Shown: positions 52,989 through 62,113, counted from the stretch's first letter. The stretch is DNA of 64,000 nt from Nocardioides sp. IC4_145 (GCF_011250565.1 NZ_JAANMS010000003.1:62001-126000), one strand, 5' to 3'. The notes: generated from the letters alone by a model not told the origin. Translations and numbers: made by a program.

Positions 52989-54098
52989 TCAGTCGGAATC
53001 GGCGACGTCCTCGTTGTGCGTGCCGGGGCGCGGCGCCCACGGCAGCTCCTTGGCCGGCCGGACGACGACCAGCCGGTCGCCGCGGGCCAGCAGGGTGACG
53101 ACCGGGTCGAAGTAGCGGTAGACCTTCTCGTCGCGCACGACGGCGATGACCTGGTCCGGCAGGGACTGGGGCTGCTTGCCGACCTCGTTGACCAGCAGGT
53201 CGCGCTCGGCCACCTCGAGCCCCTCGCCGTAGGCGAGCAGGTCCTCCATCACCGAGCCGAGCGACGGCGACAGCGACGAGAGCCCCAGCAGCCGGCCGAC
53301 CGCGTCGGAGGAGGTGATGACGGAGTTCGCGCCGGACTGCTTCATCAACGGGGCGTTCTCCTGCTCGCGCGCCGCCACGACGATCCAGCAGTCCGGGTTC
53401 AGCTGGCGCACGGTCAGCGTGGCCAGCACGTTCGAGGCGTCGCTGTCACTGGTGATGATGACCTGGTCGGCCTCCCCCGCCCCGGCCCGTCGCAGCACGT
53501 CGCGGCGTGTCGCGTCACCGGTGACGACCGCGAGGCCGTCGGCGTGGGCGTCCTGCAGCGCGACCGGGCTGGGGTCGACGACGACGACGTTCTCCCGGGC
53601 CAGCCCGTTGTTCACGAGCGTGTCGACCGCGCTGCGCCCCTTCGTGCCGTAGCCGACGACGACGACGTGGTGACCCATGTGCTTCCTCCAACGGGCGACG
53701 CGGAACATCTCGCGACCCTGCGAGGCGAGGACCTCCAGGGTGGTGCCGATGAGCAGCACCAGGAACGCGATGCGGGCGGGGGTGATGACGAAGGCGTTGA
53801 TCAGCCGTGCCCCGTCGGTGACCGGTGCGATGTCGCCGTACCCGGTCGTCGACAGCGTGACCGTCGTGTAGTAGATCGCGTCGATCAGGCTGATCGTGTT
53901 CGTGGGGTCGTTGCCGTCGCGGTAGCCCTCGCGGTCGAGGTAGACCAGCAGCACCGTGCCGACGAGGATCGAGAGGGCGGCCAGCAGCCGGCGGCCGAGC
54001 TCCCACCACGGCGAGCGCACCCGCTCCGGGAGCGAGACCAGGCCCCGGCCCTGCACCGGCAGGGGCTGCCCGGAGTTCGGGTCCATGTCGCTCGGCAC
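52989..54098 (-). CDS. Potassium channel with TrkA/RCK domains
   Basis: This 369-residue protein has two membrane helices around a pore with the K+ selectivity filter TTGYGD at 84-89, then a cytoplasmic RCK_N/TrkA-N Rossmann domain (HHVVVVGYGTKGRSAVDTLV) and a TrkA-C domain (about 275-355). It resembles MthK-type and other two-helix bacterial K+ channels gated by nucleotides or divalent ions. The GTG at 54098 is 6 nt after TAGGTT, so the message is predicted leaderless. It lies just upstream of the SOS-linked gene, which has its own promoter. Confidence 0.93.
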   Translation of the reverse strand: MPSDMDPNSGQPLPVQGRGLVSLPERVRSPWWELGRRLLAALSILVGTVLLVYLDREGYRDGNDPTNTISLIDAIYYTTVTLSTTGYGDIAPVTDGARLINAFVITPARIAFLVLLIGTTLEVLASQGREMFRVARWRKHMGHHVVVVGYGTKGRSAVDTLVNNGLARENVVVVDPSPVALQDAHADGLAVVTGDATRRDVLRRAGAGEADQVIITSDSDASNVLATLTVRQLNPDCWIVVAAREQENAPLMKQSGANSVITSSDAVGRLLGLSSLSPSLGSVMEDLLAYGEGLEVAERDLLVNEVGKQPQSLPDQVIAVVRDEKVYRYFDPVVTLLARGDRLVVVRPAKELPWAPRPGTHNEDVADSD

Positions 54099-54104
54099 GC
54101 GAGG

Positions 54105-54110
54105 AACCTA
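54105..54110 (-). promoter_or_regulatory. -10 element (TAGGTT), leaderless potassium-channel promoter
   Basis: TAGGTT on the minus strand ends 6 nt before the GTG at 54098 and overlaps the stop of the brkB-like gene. Confidence 0.5.
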
Positions 54111-55103
54111 CCGGTCCTTCCCACCCAGGTGACGCAGCCGGGCCACGAGCTCGAGCCGCGCCCGCGTGGTGGAGTTCTGCGGGAAGACGGTGTCGAAGGC
54201 CGCGTTGACGGCCGCACCGATGAGCACCGCGATCGCCACGATGTAGAGCCACAGCAGCACCGCGATCGGCGCCGCCAGCGGCCCGTAGATCGACTTGGAG
54301 TCCGCCGCGGTGACGGTGAGCACCCAGCGCAGCACGTAGGAACCGAGGATCCAGGCGACGAGCGAGAACGTCGCGCCGGGCAGGTTGAAGCTCCAGTTCG
54401 TCCGCACCGGGACCGACACGTGGTAGAGCGTGGCCAGGAAGCAGATGCAGACGATCGAGACGGCCGGCCAGTAGAAGGTCAGCAGGAAGTCCAGGGAGTC
54501 CGGCAGCGCGTCGCGCACCAGGGACGGGCCGGCCACCATCAGCGGGATCGAGAAGACGCCGGTGATCAGCGCCAGCACGTAGAGGACGAACGACAGCGCG
54601 CGGGTCTCGATGATCCCGCGGTGGCCGCCGAGCCCGTGCATGATCGTGATGGTGTCGACGAAGACGTTGAGTGCCCGCGAGCCCGACCACAGCGCCAGCA
54701 CGAACCCCAGCGAGATGACGTCGAACCGGCCGCCGCGCAGCACGTCGTTCATCGTCGGCACGATCACGCCGTCGACGGCGCGGTCGGTCAGCAGCCGCGA
54801 GGACAGGTCGATGACCGCCTGGCGCACGTCCTCGACCTGCGTCGGGCTGAACTGCTCGGTGACGTAGCCGATCGCGCCCGCCATCGCGAAGATCAGCGGC
54901 GGCACCGAGAGCACCGCGAAGAACGCGCCCTCGGCCGCGAGACCGGTGACGCGGTAGCGCATGCAGGCGCCGACCGTCGTCACGACCAGGCGCCACACGG
55001 TGTGCCGGAACCGGGTCAGCCAGGCGCCCACGGCGGCCATCGGGTCAGGTCGACCCCGACCCTCCCGCTGCCCCGCCGACCGAGGCCCGGACGCCGGGCT
55101 CAT
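54108..55103 (-). CDS. YihY/BrkB-family membrane protein
   Basis: This 331-residue protein has six predicted membrane helices and the family segments GLAAEGAFFAVLSVPPLIFA and, near the end, IYGPLAAPIAVLLWLYIVAI. The family was once called ribonuclease BN by mistake; its transport or other function is unknown. The N-terminal 25 residues are basic and Pro-rich. The ATG at 55103 is 6 nt from TACCGT. Its promoter overlaps that of the divergent aidB gene. Confidence 0.9.
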   Translation of the reverse strand: MSPASGPRSAGQREGRGRPDPMAAVGAWLTRFRHTVWRLVVTTVGACMRYRVTGLAAEGAFFAVLSVPPLIFAMAGAIGYVTEQFSPTQVEDVRQAVIDLSSRLLTDRAVDGVIVPTMNDVLRGGRFDVISLGFVLALWSGSRALNVFVDTITIMHGLGGHRGIIETRALSFVLYVLALITGVFSIPLMVAGPSLVRDALPDSLDFLLTFYWPAVSIVCICFLATLYHVSVPVRTNWSFNLPGATFSLVAWILGSYVLRWVLTVTAADSKSIYGPLAAPIAVLLWLYIVAIAVLIGAAVNAAFDTVFPQNSTTRARLELVARLRHLGGKDR

Positions 55104-55108
55104 GGTCT

Positions 55109-55115
55109 TACGGTA
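55109..55115. promoter_or_regulatory. Shared, bidirectional -10 element (TACGGTA)
   Basis: On the plus strand TACGGT (55109-55114) ends 6 nt before the aidB ATG; on the minus strand TACCGT (55115-55110) ends 6 nt before the brkB-like ATG. The two start codons are only 17 nt apart, so one near-symmetric hexamer pair must serve both leaderless genes. Confidence 0.65.
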
Positions 55116-55120
55116 TCCGC

Positions 55121-56773
55121 ATGCGCACCGAGATCCGGGTCACCACGAACCAGGCGCCGCCGCTCGTCGGTCACAACGTCGTCACGGCCGACCGGGCGCT
55201 CGCCGAGGCGGTCCTGCGCCACGGCTCCCCGGAGGTCCTCGAGGACCTGGTCGCGCTCGGCGCCGAGGCCGGGTCGGCCGAGGCACGCGAGCACGGGCAG
55301 CTCGCCAACGAGCACTCGCCGCGGCTGACGCCGTACGACCGCTACGGCAACCGGATCGACGAGGTCGTCTTCCACCCCTCCTGGCACTGGTTGATGGAGC
55401 GCGCCGTCGGCCACGGCCTGGGCGCGGCGCCGTGGGAGCAGCAGGACGCCGGCGCAGAGCACGCGCACCTGCGCCGCGCGGCCGGCTTCATGGCCTGGTC
55501 GCACACCGAGCCGGGCCACGGCTGCCCGGTCTCGATGACGTACGCCGCCGTGCCGGCGCTCCGCGCCGACGACGCGATCGCCAAGGAGTGGACGCCGCTG
55601 CTCGCGTCCACGACCTACGACCCCGGGGTCCGCAACCCGGCCGAGAAGCTCGGCGCCCTGGCCGGCATGGGGATGACCGAGAAGCAGGGCGGGTCCGACG
55701 TCCGCGCCAACATCACCCGGGCGCGCCCGACCTCGACCGACGGCACCTACACGCTGCACGGCCACAAGTGGTTCACCTCCGCGCCGATGAACGACGTCTT
55801 CCTCGTGCTCGCGCAGACCGACGGAGGCGTCACCTGCTTCGTCGTGCCGCGCGTGCTCGCCGACGGCACCCGCAACCAGCTCGACGTCGTCCGGCTCAAG
55901 GACAAGCTCGGCAACCGCTCCAACGCCTCCTCGGAGCTGGAGATGGACGGCACCGTCGCGCACCGCCTCGGCGACGAGGGCCGCGGCGTGCGCACCATCA
56001 TCGAGATGGTCGCCGCCACCCGCCTCGACTGCGTGCTCGGCTCCACCGGCCTGATGCGCCGCGCGGTCTCCGAGGCCTCGTGGCACGCCGCGCACCGGTC
56101 GGCCTTCGGCTCGACGCTCGCCGAGAAGCCGCTCATGCAGAACGTCCTGGCCGACCTCGCCGTCGAGACCGAGGCCGCCACCGCGCTCGCGATGCGGCTC
56201 GCCACCGCCGTCGACCGGCTCCACGACCCGCACGAGGCGGCGCTGCGCCGGATCGCGCTGCCGCTCGCGAAGTTCTGGGTCTGCAAGCGCACCCCCGCGA
56301 TGGTCGGCGAGGCGCTGGAGTGCCTGGGCGGCAACGGGTACGTCGAGGAGTCGGTCATGCCGCTGCTCTACCGCGAGGCCCCGCTCAACTCGGTCTGGGA
56401 GGGCTCGGGCAACGTCAACGCCCTCGACGTCCTGCGGGCCCTCGGCCGCGAGCCGGAGGTGCTCGACGCCTGGATCACCGAGGTCGGCCGCGCCCGCGGC
56501 GGCGACGCGCGCCTGGACCGCGCGATCGACGACGTGCTGGCGATGCTCGGCTCGCTGATGGGCGACCCTGCGCAGCTCGAGGTCGGCGCCCGCCGCCTCG
56601 CCGGCCGGATGGCCGCGGTCCTCCAGGGCTCGCTGCTCGTCCGCTTCGGCCCGCCCGAGGTCGCCGACGTCTTCTGTGCCTCCCGCCTCGGCTCGTCGTA
56701 CGACGGCACGTACGGCGCGCTCGCCGGTGGCGACCTCCGCGCGATCGTCGAGCGGACCACGCCGGTCGTCTGA
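55121..56773 (+). CDS. aidB: AidB-like acyl-CoA dehydrogenase family protein
   Basis: This 550-residue flavoprotein matches E. coli AidB along its whole length: RFHPAWH-like VVFHPSWHWLMER, GMGMTEKQGGSDVRANITRA, RLKDKLGNRSNASSELEMDG, ECLGGNGYVEESVMPLLYRE and NSVWEGSGNVNALDVLRAL. AidB is induced by alkylation damage, binds DNA and FAD, and is proposed to protect DNA or destroy alkylating agents. Isovaleryl-CoA dehydrogenase-like activity is the alternative. The ATG at 55121 is predicted to be the first base of the transcript. Confidence 0.92.
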   Translation: MRTEIRVTTNQAPPLVGHNVVTADRALAEAVLRHGSPEVLEDLVALGAEAGSAEAREHGQLANEHSPRLTPYDRYGNRIDEVVFHPSWHWLMERAVGHGLGAAPWEQQDAGAEHAHLRRAAGFMAWSHTEPGHGCPVSMTYAAVPALRADDAIAKEWTPLLASTTYDPGVRNPAEKLGALAGMGMTEKQGGSDVRANITRARPTSTDGTYTLHGHKWFTSAPMNDVFLVLAQTDGGVTCFVVPRVLADGTRNQLDVVRLKDKLGNRSNASSELEMDGTVAHRLGDEGRGVRTIIEMVAATRLDCVLGSTGLMRRAVSEASWHAAHRSAFGSTLAEKPLMQNVLADLAVETEAATALAMRLATAVDRLHDPHEAALRRIALPLAKFWVCKRTPAMVGEALECLGGNGYVEESVMPLLYREAPLNSVWEGSGNVNALDVLRALGREPEVLDAWITEVGRARGGDARLDRAIDDVLAMLGSLMGDPAQLEVGARRLAGRMAAVLQGSLLVRFGPPEVADVFCASRLGSSYDGTYGALAGGDLRAIVERTTPVV

Positions 56774-56871
56774 CCCGTTCCGCGACCGCGCGTTAGCCAC
56801 CGCCCCGAGACGGGCACCCGAAATGTGGCCGCGACCACACCCGTCCGGCCTCCAGGGTCCGGAGGTGCGCG

Positions 56872-58521
56872 ATGACCACAGAGCAGGGACGACCCGGCGG
56901 GCAAGCCGGGGAGGCAACCGGCGGGCGAGCCGGCGGGGCGGGACGCACCGACGTCGACCGCGCCTTCCTCGACAACGCGACGTACCGCAGCCTCGGCGAG
57001 CAGCAGCTCTCCGAGCGCGAGGAGCGGTTCGAGAAGGTCCGCCGCACGACCGGCCTGGTGCTCGCGCCGCTCGTGACGATCGTCTTCCTGCTGCTGCCGG
57101 TCGGGCTGGAGGACCAGCAGCACAAGCTCGCCGCGGTGCTGCTCGGCGTCATCGTGCTGTGGGTGACCGAGCCGGTGCCGATCCCCGTCGGCGGCTTCAT
57201 CGGCATCGCGGCGATCGTCATGCTGGGTGTCGTCAGCGCCGACGAGGCGTTGGTGCCGTTCGGGTCCTCGACGGTCTTCACGTTCATCGGCGCGTTCATC
57301 CTGGCCCAGGCGATGCTCAAGCACGGACTGGCGCGGCGGTTCGCGATGTTCGTGCTCAACCTGCGCGGCGTCGGCACCTCGACGGTGCGGGTGGTGGTCG
57401 CGTTCGGCGCGATCACGTGCCTGCTGTCGGCGTTCGTCTCCAACACCGCGACGGTGGCGATGCTGCTGCCCACCGCGATCGGCATCCTGGCGGTGATCGC
57501 GAAGCTGCTGCAGTCGCGCGGCGAGGTGGCCGAGGACTTCGACCCGCTGCGGCTGCGGGTCGGTGCCGCGCTGATGCTGATGCTGGCGTACGGCGCGAGC
57601 GTCGGCGGCCTGCTCACCCCGGTCGGCTCGCCGCCGAATCTCATCGGGCGCGGCCTGATCGAGGAGGCGACCGGCGAGCGGATCTCGTTCCTCGACTGGG
57701 TCCTCATGGCGCTGCCGATCTGCGCCCTCATGTTCGTGGCGCTCGCGGTCGTGATCCTGCTGCTCAACCGGCCCGAGACCCGGCGGCTGGAGGGCGTGGC
57801 CGACTACGTCCGCGAGGAGAAGGCGGCGCTCGGGAGGTTCTCGGTCGCCGAGCGGAACACGCTCATCGCCTTCGCCGTCACCGTGACCCTGTGGATCCTG
57901 CCCGGCGTCGTGGCGCTGGTGACCGGCACCGATTCGAGCACCTACGAGACCGTCAGCGGCCGGCTCGACGAGGGCATCGTGGCGATCCTCGGCGCCTCGC
58001 TGCTCTTCCTGCTCCCGACCAAGTGGGAGGACCGCGAGTTCACCCTGCGGTGGAGCGACGCGGCCAAGATCGACTGGGGCACCGTCGTGCTCTTCGGCAC
58101 CGGCATCGTCTTCGGCAGCCTGCTGGAGTCCACCGGCCTCGCCGAGACCCTCGGCACCGGCGCCTCGGACCTGCTCGGTCTCTCCAGCGTCCTGCTCATC
58201 ACCGTCTTCGCGGTCGTGCTCGCGATCATCGTCTCGGAGACGACCAGCAACACCGCGTCCGCGGCGGTGGTCGTGCCGATCATCATCCCGATCGCGATGG
58301 CCGCCGACGTCAACCCGTTCGTGCCCGCGCTGGCGGCGACGTTCGCGGCGTCGTTCGGCTTCATGCTGCCGGTCTCCACGCCGCAGAACGCGATCGTCTA
58401 CGGCTCCGGCACCGTCCCCATCACCACGATGATCCGCACCGGGGTGTCGTTCGACGTCCTCGGCGCGGTCCTCATCGTGCTCGTCGTCCCGGTGATGGCG
58501 GCCGCCGTCGGGTTGGTCTAG
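56872..58521 (+). CDS. DASS/SLC13-family sodium-coupled anion transporter
   Basis: This 549-residue protein has about 11-12 membrane segments and the paired SNT motifs of the divalent-anion:sodium symporters: VSNTATVAM and TSNTASAAV, each followed by a re-entrant helix, and the SPPNLIG motif. Substrates of the family are C4-dicarboxylates, citrate, sulfate or other divalent anions; the closeness to the sulfate-reduction operon makes sulfate worth testing, but glyA lies between. The first 55 residues are a hydrophilic extension. GGAGG precedes the ATG by 8 nt. A 98-nt gap after aidB holds nothing recognisable. Confidence 0.88.
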   Translation: MTTEQGRPGGQAGEATGGRAGGAGRTDVDRAFLDNATYRSLGEQQLSEREERFEKVRRTTGLVLAPLVTIVFLLLPVGLEDQQHKLAAVLLGVIVLWVTEPVPIPVGGFIGIAAIVMLGVVSADEALVPFGSSTVFTFIGAFILAQAMLKHGLARRFAMFVLNLRGVGTSTVRVVVAFGAITCLLSAFVSNTATVAMLLPTAIGILAVIAKLLQSRGEVAEDFDPLRLRVGAALMLMLAYGASVGGLLTPVGSPPNLIGRGLIEEATGERISFLDWVLMALPICALMFVALAVVILLLNRPETRRLEGVADYVREEKAALGRFSVAERNTLIAFAVTVTLWILPGVVALVTGTDSSTYETVSGRLDEGIVAILGASLLFLLPTKWEDREFTLRWSDAAKIDWGTVVLFGTGIVFGSLLESTGLAETLGTGASDLLGLSSVLLITVFAVVLAIIVSETTSNTASAAVVVPIIIPIAMAADVNPFVPALAATFAASFGFMLPVSTPQNAIVYGSGTVPITTMIRTGVSFDVLGAVLIVLVVPVMAAAVGLV

Positions 58522-58605
58522 CGGCGCCGGGTCGCGGTTTCGTCGGAGGTCGCTGCGGGTCGGGTCGCGCCCGCCGACCGGCCCGGCAGGCCCCGGCGGC
58601 AAACC

Positions 58606-60048
58606 TCAGGACAGCTCGAGGCCGGGGTAGAGCGGGTGCTTGTCGAGCATCTCGGCGGAGGCGGCCTTGACCTTGTCGGCCACACCGTCGCCGAGGGAGT
58701 ACGACGCCTTCGACGGGCCGCCGGCCTTGGTGGTGCCCGCCTGGGTGTTGCCGAGCACGTCGACGATCAGCTCCGCGACGCGGTCGAACTCGTCGTGGCC
58801 GAAGCCGCGGGTGGTCAGCGCGGGGGTGCCCAGCCGGATGCCGGAGGTGTACCAGGCGCCGTTGGGGTCGTTCGGCACCGAGTTGCGGTTGGTCACGACG
58901 CCGGCGTCGAGCAACGCCGACTCAGCCTGCCGGCCGGTGAGGCCGAAGGAGGAGACGTCGAGGAGCACGAGGTGGTTGTCGGTGCCGCCGGTGACGAGGT
59001 TCGCGCCGCGGGTCAGGAAGCCCTCGGCGAGCGACTTCGCGTTGTCGGCGACCTGCTGCGCGTAGGTGCGGAAGGAGTCCTGGCGGGCCTCGGCCAGCGC
59101 GACGGCCTTGGCGGCCATGACGTGCGACAGGGGGCCGCCGAGCACCATCGGGCAGCCGCGGTCGACGCTCGGGGCGTACTCCTCGGTCGCCAGCACCATG
59201 CCGCCGCGCGGGCCGCGCAGCGACTTGTGGGTGGTCGTGGTGACGACGTGGGCGTGCGGCACCGGGTCCTCGTCGCCGGTGAACACCTTGCCCGCGACGA
59301 GGCCGGCGAAGTGGGCCATGTCGACCATGAGCGTCGCGCCGACCTCGTCGGCGATCTCGCGCATCTTCGCGAAGTCCACGCGACGGGGGTACGCCGAGTA
59401 GCCGGCGACCAGCACGAGCGGCTTGAACTCGCGGGCCTTGGCGGCGACCGCGTCGTAGTCGAGCAGGCCGGTCGTCGGGTCGGTGCCGTACTGCTGCTGG
59501 TGGAACATCTTGCCGCTGATGTTGGGGCGGAAGCCATGGGTGAGGTGGCCGCCGGCGTCGAGCGACATGCCGAGCAGCCGCTGGTTGCCGAGCTCCTTGC
59601 GCAGCGACTCCCAGTCGGCCTCGGTCAGCTCGCTGACGTTCTTCGCGCCGAGCCGCTCCAACGCGGGCGACTCGACCCGGTGGGCGAGGATCGACCAGAA
59701 GGCGACCAGGTTGGCGTCGATCCCCGAGTGCGGCTGGACGTAGGCGTACTCCGCGCCGAACAGCTCGCGGGCGTGCTCGGCAGCGAGCGACTCGACGGTG
59801 TCGACGTTCTGGCAGCCGGCGTAGAAGCGGTGGCCGACCGTGCCCTCGGCGTACTTGTCGCTGAACCAGGTGCCCATCGTCATCAGCACCGCCGGCGAGG
59901 CGTAGTTCTCGCTGGCGATCAGCTTCAGCGAGGCGCGCTGGTCGGCCAGCTCCTGCCGGGTGGCCTCGGCGATCCGCGGCTCGACCGCCGCGATGACCTC
60001 GAGGGCCTGCGAGTACGCGCTGCTGGTCAGGCGGGAGTCGTCGCTCAT
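58606..60048 (-). CDS. glyA: Serine hydroxymethyltransferase, long form
   Basis: This 480-residue PLP enzyme interconverts serine and glycine with tetrahydrofolate. It has [15 protein letters not shown], the PLP lysine in [16 protein letters not shown] (near residue 274) and [15 protein letters not shown]. It is about 60 residues longer than the E. coli enzyme because of an insertion around [18 protein letters not shown] (roughly residues 150-205), a form found in some actinobacteria. The ATG at 60048 is 7 nt after TAGGGT (leaderless). It converges on the transporter gene across 84 nt. Confidence 0.95.
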   Translation of the reverse strand: MSDDSRLTSSAYSQALEVIAAVEPRIAEATRQELADQRASLKLIASENYASPAVLMTMGTWFSDKYAEGTVGHRFYAGCQNVDTVESLAAEHARELFGAEYAYVQPHSGIDANLVAFWSILAHRVESPALERLGAKNVSELTEADWESLRKELGNQRLLGMSLDAGGHLTHGFRPNISGKMFHQQQYGTDPTTGLLDYDAVAAKAREFKPLVLVAGYSAYPRRVDFAKMREIADEVGATLMVDMAHFAGLVAGKVFTGDEDPVPHAHVVTTTTHKSLRGPRGGMVLATEEYAPSVDRGCPMVLGGPLSHVMAAKAVALAEARQDSFRTYAQQVADNAKSLAEGFLTRGANLVTGGTDNHLVLLDVSSFGLTGRQAESALLDAGVVTNRNSVPNDPNGAWYTSGIRLGTPALTTRGFGHDEFDRVAELIVDVLGNTQAGTTKAGGPSKASYSLGDGVADKVKAASAEMLDKHPLYPGLELS

Positions 60049-60055
60049 GACACCC

Positions 60056-60061
60056 ACCCTA
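60056..60061 (-). promoter_or_regulatory. -10 element (TAGGGT), leaderless glyA promoter
   Basis: TAGGGT on the minus strand ends 7 nt before the glyA ATG. Confidence 0.5.
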
Positions 60062-60164
60062 GTGAGGTACGCCGGCGGCGACCGCGCCGACGGGCACACC
60101 TGCCTGCTGTGACGTGCACCGCATCCGTCGGCGTCGCCCGCGGGGCTCCAAGGCCGCCTGCCCA

Positions 60165-60191
60165 CATGATGGACAGGCATCTCACATCATG
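60165..60191. promoter_or_regulatory. Inverted repeat (CATGATG-13-CATCATG), operator candidate for the sulfur operon
   Basis: Perfect 7-nt arms separated by 13 nt, in an AT-richer patch 48 nt upstream of the leader-peptide ATG. Spacing and symmetry suit a dimeric regulator, and the CATGAT/CATCAT halves could also serve as -10 sequences. No known family was matched. Confidence 0.4.
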
Positions 60192-60238
60192 AGAACTCGC
60201 CTTGTGGGACGTGCGTCCGGCCACTGAGACTCCTTGAC

Positions 60239-60328
60239 ATGGTCTCCGCTGCAACGCACGCCTTCCTCGTGGTCCGCCGCCACGTGGACCTCGGCCGTAC
60301 GCGCAGCTCGATGTGTCGCCAGCGCTGA
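60239..60328 (+). CDS. 29-residue leader peptide upstream of the sulfite reductase gene
   Basis: The short frame reads MVSAATHAFLVVRRHVDLGR and then TRSSMCRQR. The RRHVDLGR core followed by a single cysteine close to the C-terminus matches the leader-peptide pattern I recall upstream of sulfur-assimilation genes in Streptomyces and relatives. Its Cys codon (60314-60316) lies in the left arm of the GTGTCG/CGACAC hairpin at 60313-60334, so slow translation at Cys would change RNA folding. Cysteine-responsive attenuation is therefore inferred. The start is the ATG at 60239; an in-frame GTG at 60269 would give a 19-residue version. A second short frame at 60189-60227 has no such features. Confidence 0.72.
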   Translation: MVSAATHAFLVVRRHVDLGRTRSSMCRQR

Positions 60329-60334
60329 CGACAC
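60313..60334 (+). promoter_or_regulatory. Attenuator-type hairpin over the end of the leader peptide
   Basis: GTGTCG and CGACAC pair over 6 bp and enclose the palindrome CAGCGCTG. The stem contains the leader Cys codon and the hairpin spans its stop codon; 72 nt then separate it from the sulfite reductase start. Confidence 0.5.
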
Positions 60335-60406
60335 CGGAACCCGTAGACCTCCCGCCGCGCCGCCCCTCCGAGGGCCGCGCCGCACCCCAGCGCGAAGGAC
60401 ACACCC

Positions 60407-62113
60407 GTGACCGAGACCCCCGCCCGCCCTGCGCCCAAGCCCCGCCCGAAGCGCGGTGAGGGCCAGTGGGCCCTGGGCTACCGGGAGCCGCTCAACAAGA
60501 ACGAGCAGTCCAAGAAGGACGACAACCCGCTCAACGTCCGCGGGCGGATCATCAACATCTACTCCAAGCGCGGCTTCGACTCGATCGACCCCGCCGACCT
60601 CCGTGGCCGCTTCCGCTGGATGGGGCTCTACACCCAGCGCGCGCCGGGCTTCGACGGCGGCAAGACCGCCAGCGTGCCCGAGGAGGAGCTCGACGACCGC
60701 TACTTCATGCTGCGCGTCCGCTCCGACGGCAAGCTGCTCTCCCCCGCCGCCGTCCGCGCGCTCGGCACCATCGGGCAGGACTTCGCCCGCGACACCGCCG
60801 ACGTCACCGACCGCGCCAACATCCAGTACCACTGGATCCGCGTCGAGGACGTCCCGGCCATCTGGGACCGGCTGGACGAGGCCGGCCTGAGCTCGCTCGA
60901 GGCCTGCGGCGACTCGCCGCGGCCGTTCCTCGGCTCGCCGGTCGCCGGCGTCGCCACCGACGAGATCATCGACGGCTCCCCCGCGCTCGACGAGATCTTC
61001 CGTCGCTACATCGGCAACCCCGACTTCTCGAACCTGCCGCGCAAGTTCAAGACCGCCGTCACCGGCCACCCCTCGCACGACGTGTCACCGGAGACCAACG
61101 ACGTCTCCTTCGTCGGCACGGTCCACCCCGAGCACGGCCCCGGCTTCGACCTCTGGGTCGGCGGCGGCCTGTCGACCAACCCGATGCTCGCGCAGAAGCT
61201 CGGCGTGTGGATCCCGCTCGACGACGTGCCGGACGTGTGGGAGGGCGTGGCCTCGATCTTCCGCGACTACGGCTACCGCCGGCTCCGCTCGCGGGCCCGG
61301 CTGAAGTTCCTCGTCGCCGACTGGGGCGTGGAGAAGTTCCGCGAGGTGCTCGAGACCGAGTACCTCCAGCGCGCGCTCGTCTCCAACCCGTCGCCCGTCT
61401 CGCCGGTCGGCCACCGCGACCACATCGGCGTGCACGACCAGAAGGACGGCAAGAAGTACGTCGGCGTCGCGCCGACCGCCGGCCGGGTCTCCGGCACGAT
61501 GCTGGTGCAGCTGGCCGACCTGATGGACGCCCACGGCGTCGCGGGCGCCCGCCTGACGCCGTACCAGAAGATCGTGCTGATCGGCGTCGAGCCGGCCGCG
61601 GTCGAGGCCGTCGTCGAGGCGCTCGACCTCATCGGGCTCTCGGCCCGGCCGTCGAACTGGCGCCGCAACACGATGGCCTGCACCGGCATCGAGTTCTGCA
61701 AGCTCGCGATCGTCGACACCAAGGAGCGCGCGCGGCGCCTGGTCGACTCGCTCGAGCGGCGCTTCCCCGAGCTGGACACGCCGATCACCGTCAACGTCAA
61801 CGGCTGCCCGAACGCCTGCGCGCGGACCCAGGTCGGCGACATCGGGCTCAAGGGCCAGCTGGTGATGCACGACGGCGAGCAGGTCGAGGGCTTCCAGGTG
61901 CACCTCGGTGGCGCCACCGGGCTCGAGGCGAACTTCGGCCGCAAGCTGCGCGCGCACAAGGTGACCAGCGCCGGGCTCGACGACTACATCACCGCGGTGG
62001 TCACCAACTTCCTCGCCGACCGCACCGAGGGCGAGACCTTCTCGGCCTGGGTGCACCGCGCCGACGAGGAGCTGCTGCGCGGCGAGCGACAGCTGGCGGC
62101 GAGCGCGTCGTGA
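60407..62113 (+). CDS. sir: Ferredoxin-sulfite reductase (siroheme/4Fe-4S)
   Basis: This 568-residue enzyme reduces sulfite to sulfide with electrons from ferredoxin. The siroheme-Fe4S4 cysteines are C425-x5-C431 (ACTGIEFC) and C467-x3-C471 (NGCPNAC). Tyr75 in MGLYTQR and Cys167 in LEACGDSP correspond to the residues that form the Tyr-Cys crosslink in mycobacterial NirA/SirA. Nitrite reductase is the alternative, but the operon with APS reductase and siroheme synthesis favours sulfite. The GTG at 60407 has GAAGGA upstream. Its stop overlaps the next start (GTGA). Confidence 0.95.
   Translation: MTETPARPAPKPRPKRGEGQWALGYREPLNKNEQSKKDDNPLNVRGRIINIYSKRGFDSIDPADLRGRFRWMGLYTQRAPGFDGGKTASVPEEELDDRYFMLRVRSDGKLLSPAAVRALGTIGQDFARDTADVTDRANIQYHWIRVEDVPAIWDRLDEAGLSSLEACGDSPRPFLGSPVAGVATDEIIDGSPALDEIFRRYIGNPDFSNLPRKFKTAVTGHPSHDVSPETNDVSFVGTVHPEHGPGFDLWVGGGLSTNPMLAQKLGVWIPLDDVPDVWEGVASIFRDYGYRRLRSRARLKFLVADWGVEKFREVLETEYLQRALVSNPSPVSPVGHRDHIGVHDQKDGKKYVGVAPTAGRVSGTMLVQLADLMDAHGVAGARLTPYQKIVLIGVEPAAVEAVVEALDLIGLSARPSNWRRNTMACTGIEFCKLAIVDTKERARRLVDSLERRFPELDTPITVNVNGCPNACARTQVGDIGLKGQLVMHDGEQVEGFQVHLGGATGLEANFGRKLRAHKVTSAGLDDYITAVVTNFLADRTEGETFSAWVHRADEELLRGERQLAASAS

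Noticed and set aside
60189..60227. Short frame MRTRLVGRASGH upstream of the leader peptide
   Set aside because: It has no cysteine codon, no ribosome site and does not match the leader-peptide pattern; the frame at 60239 does.
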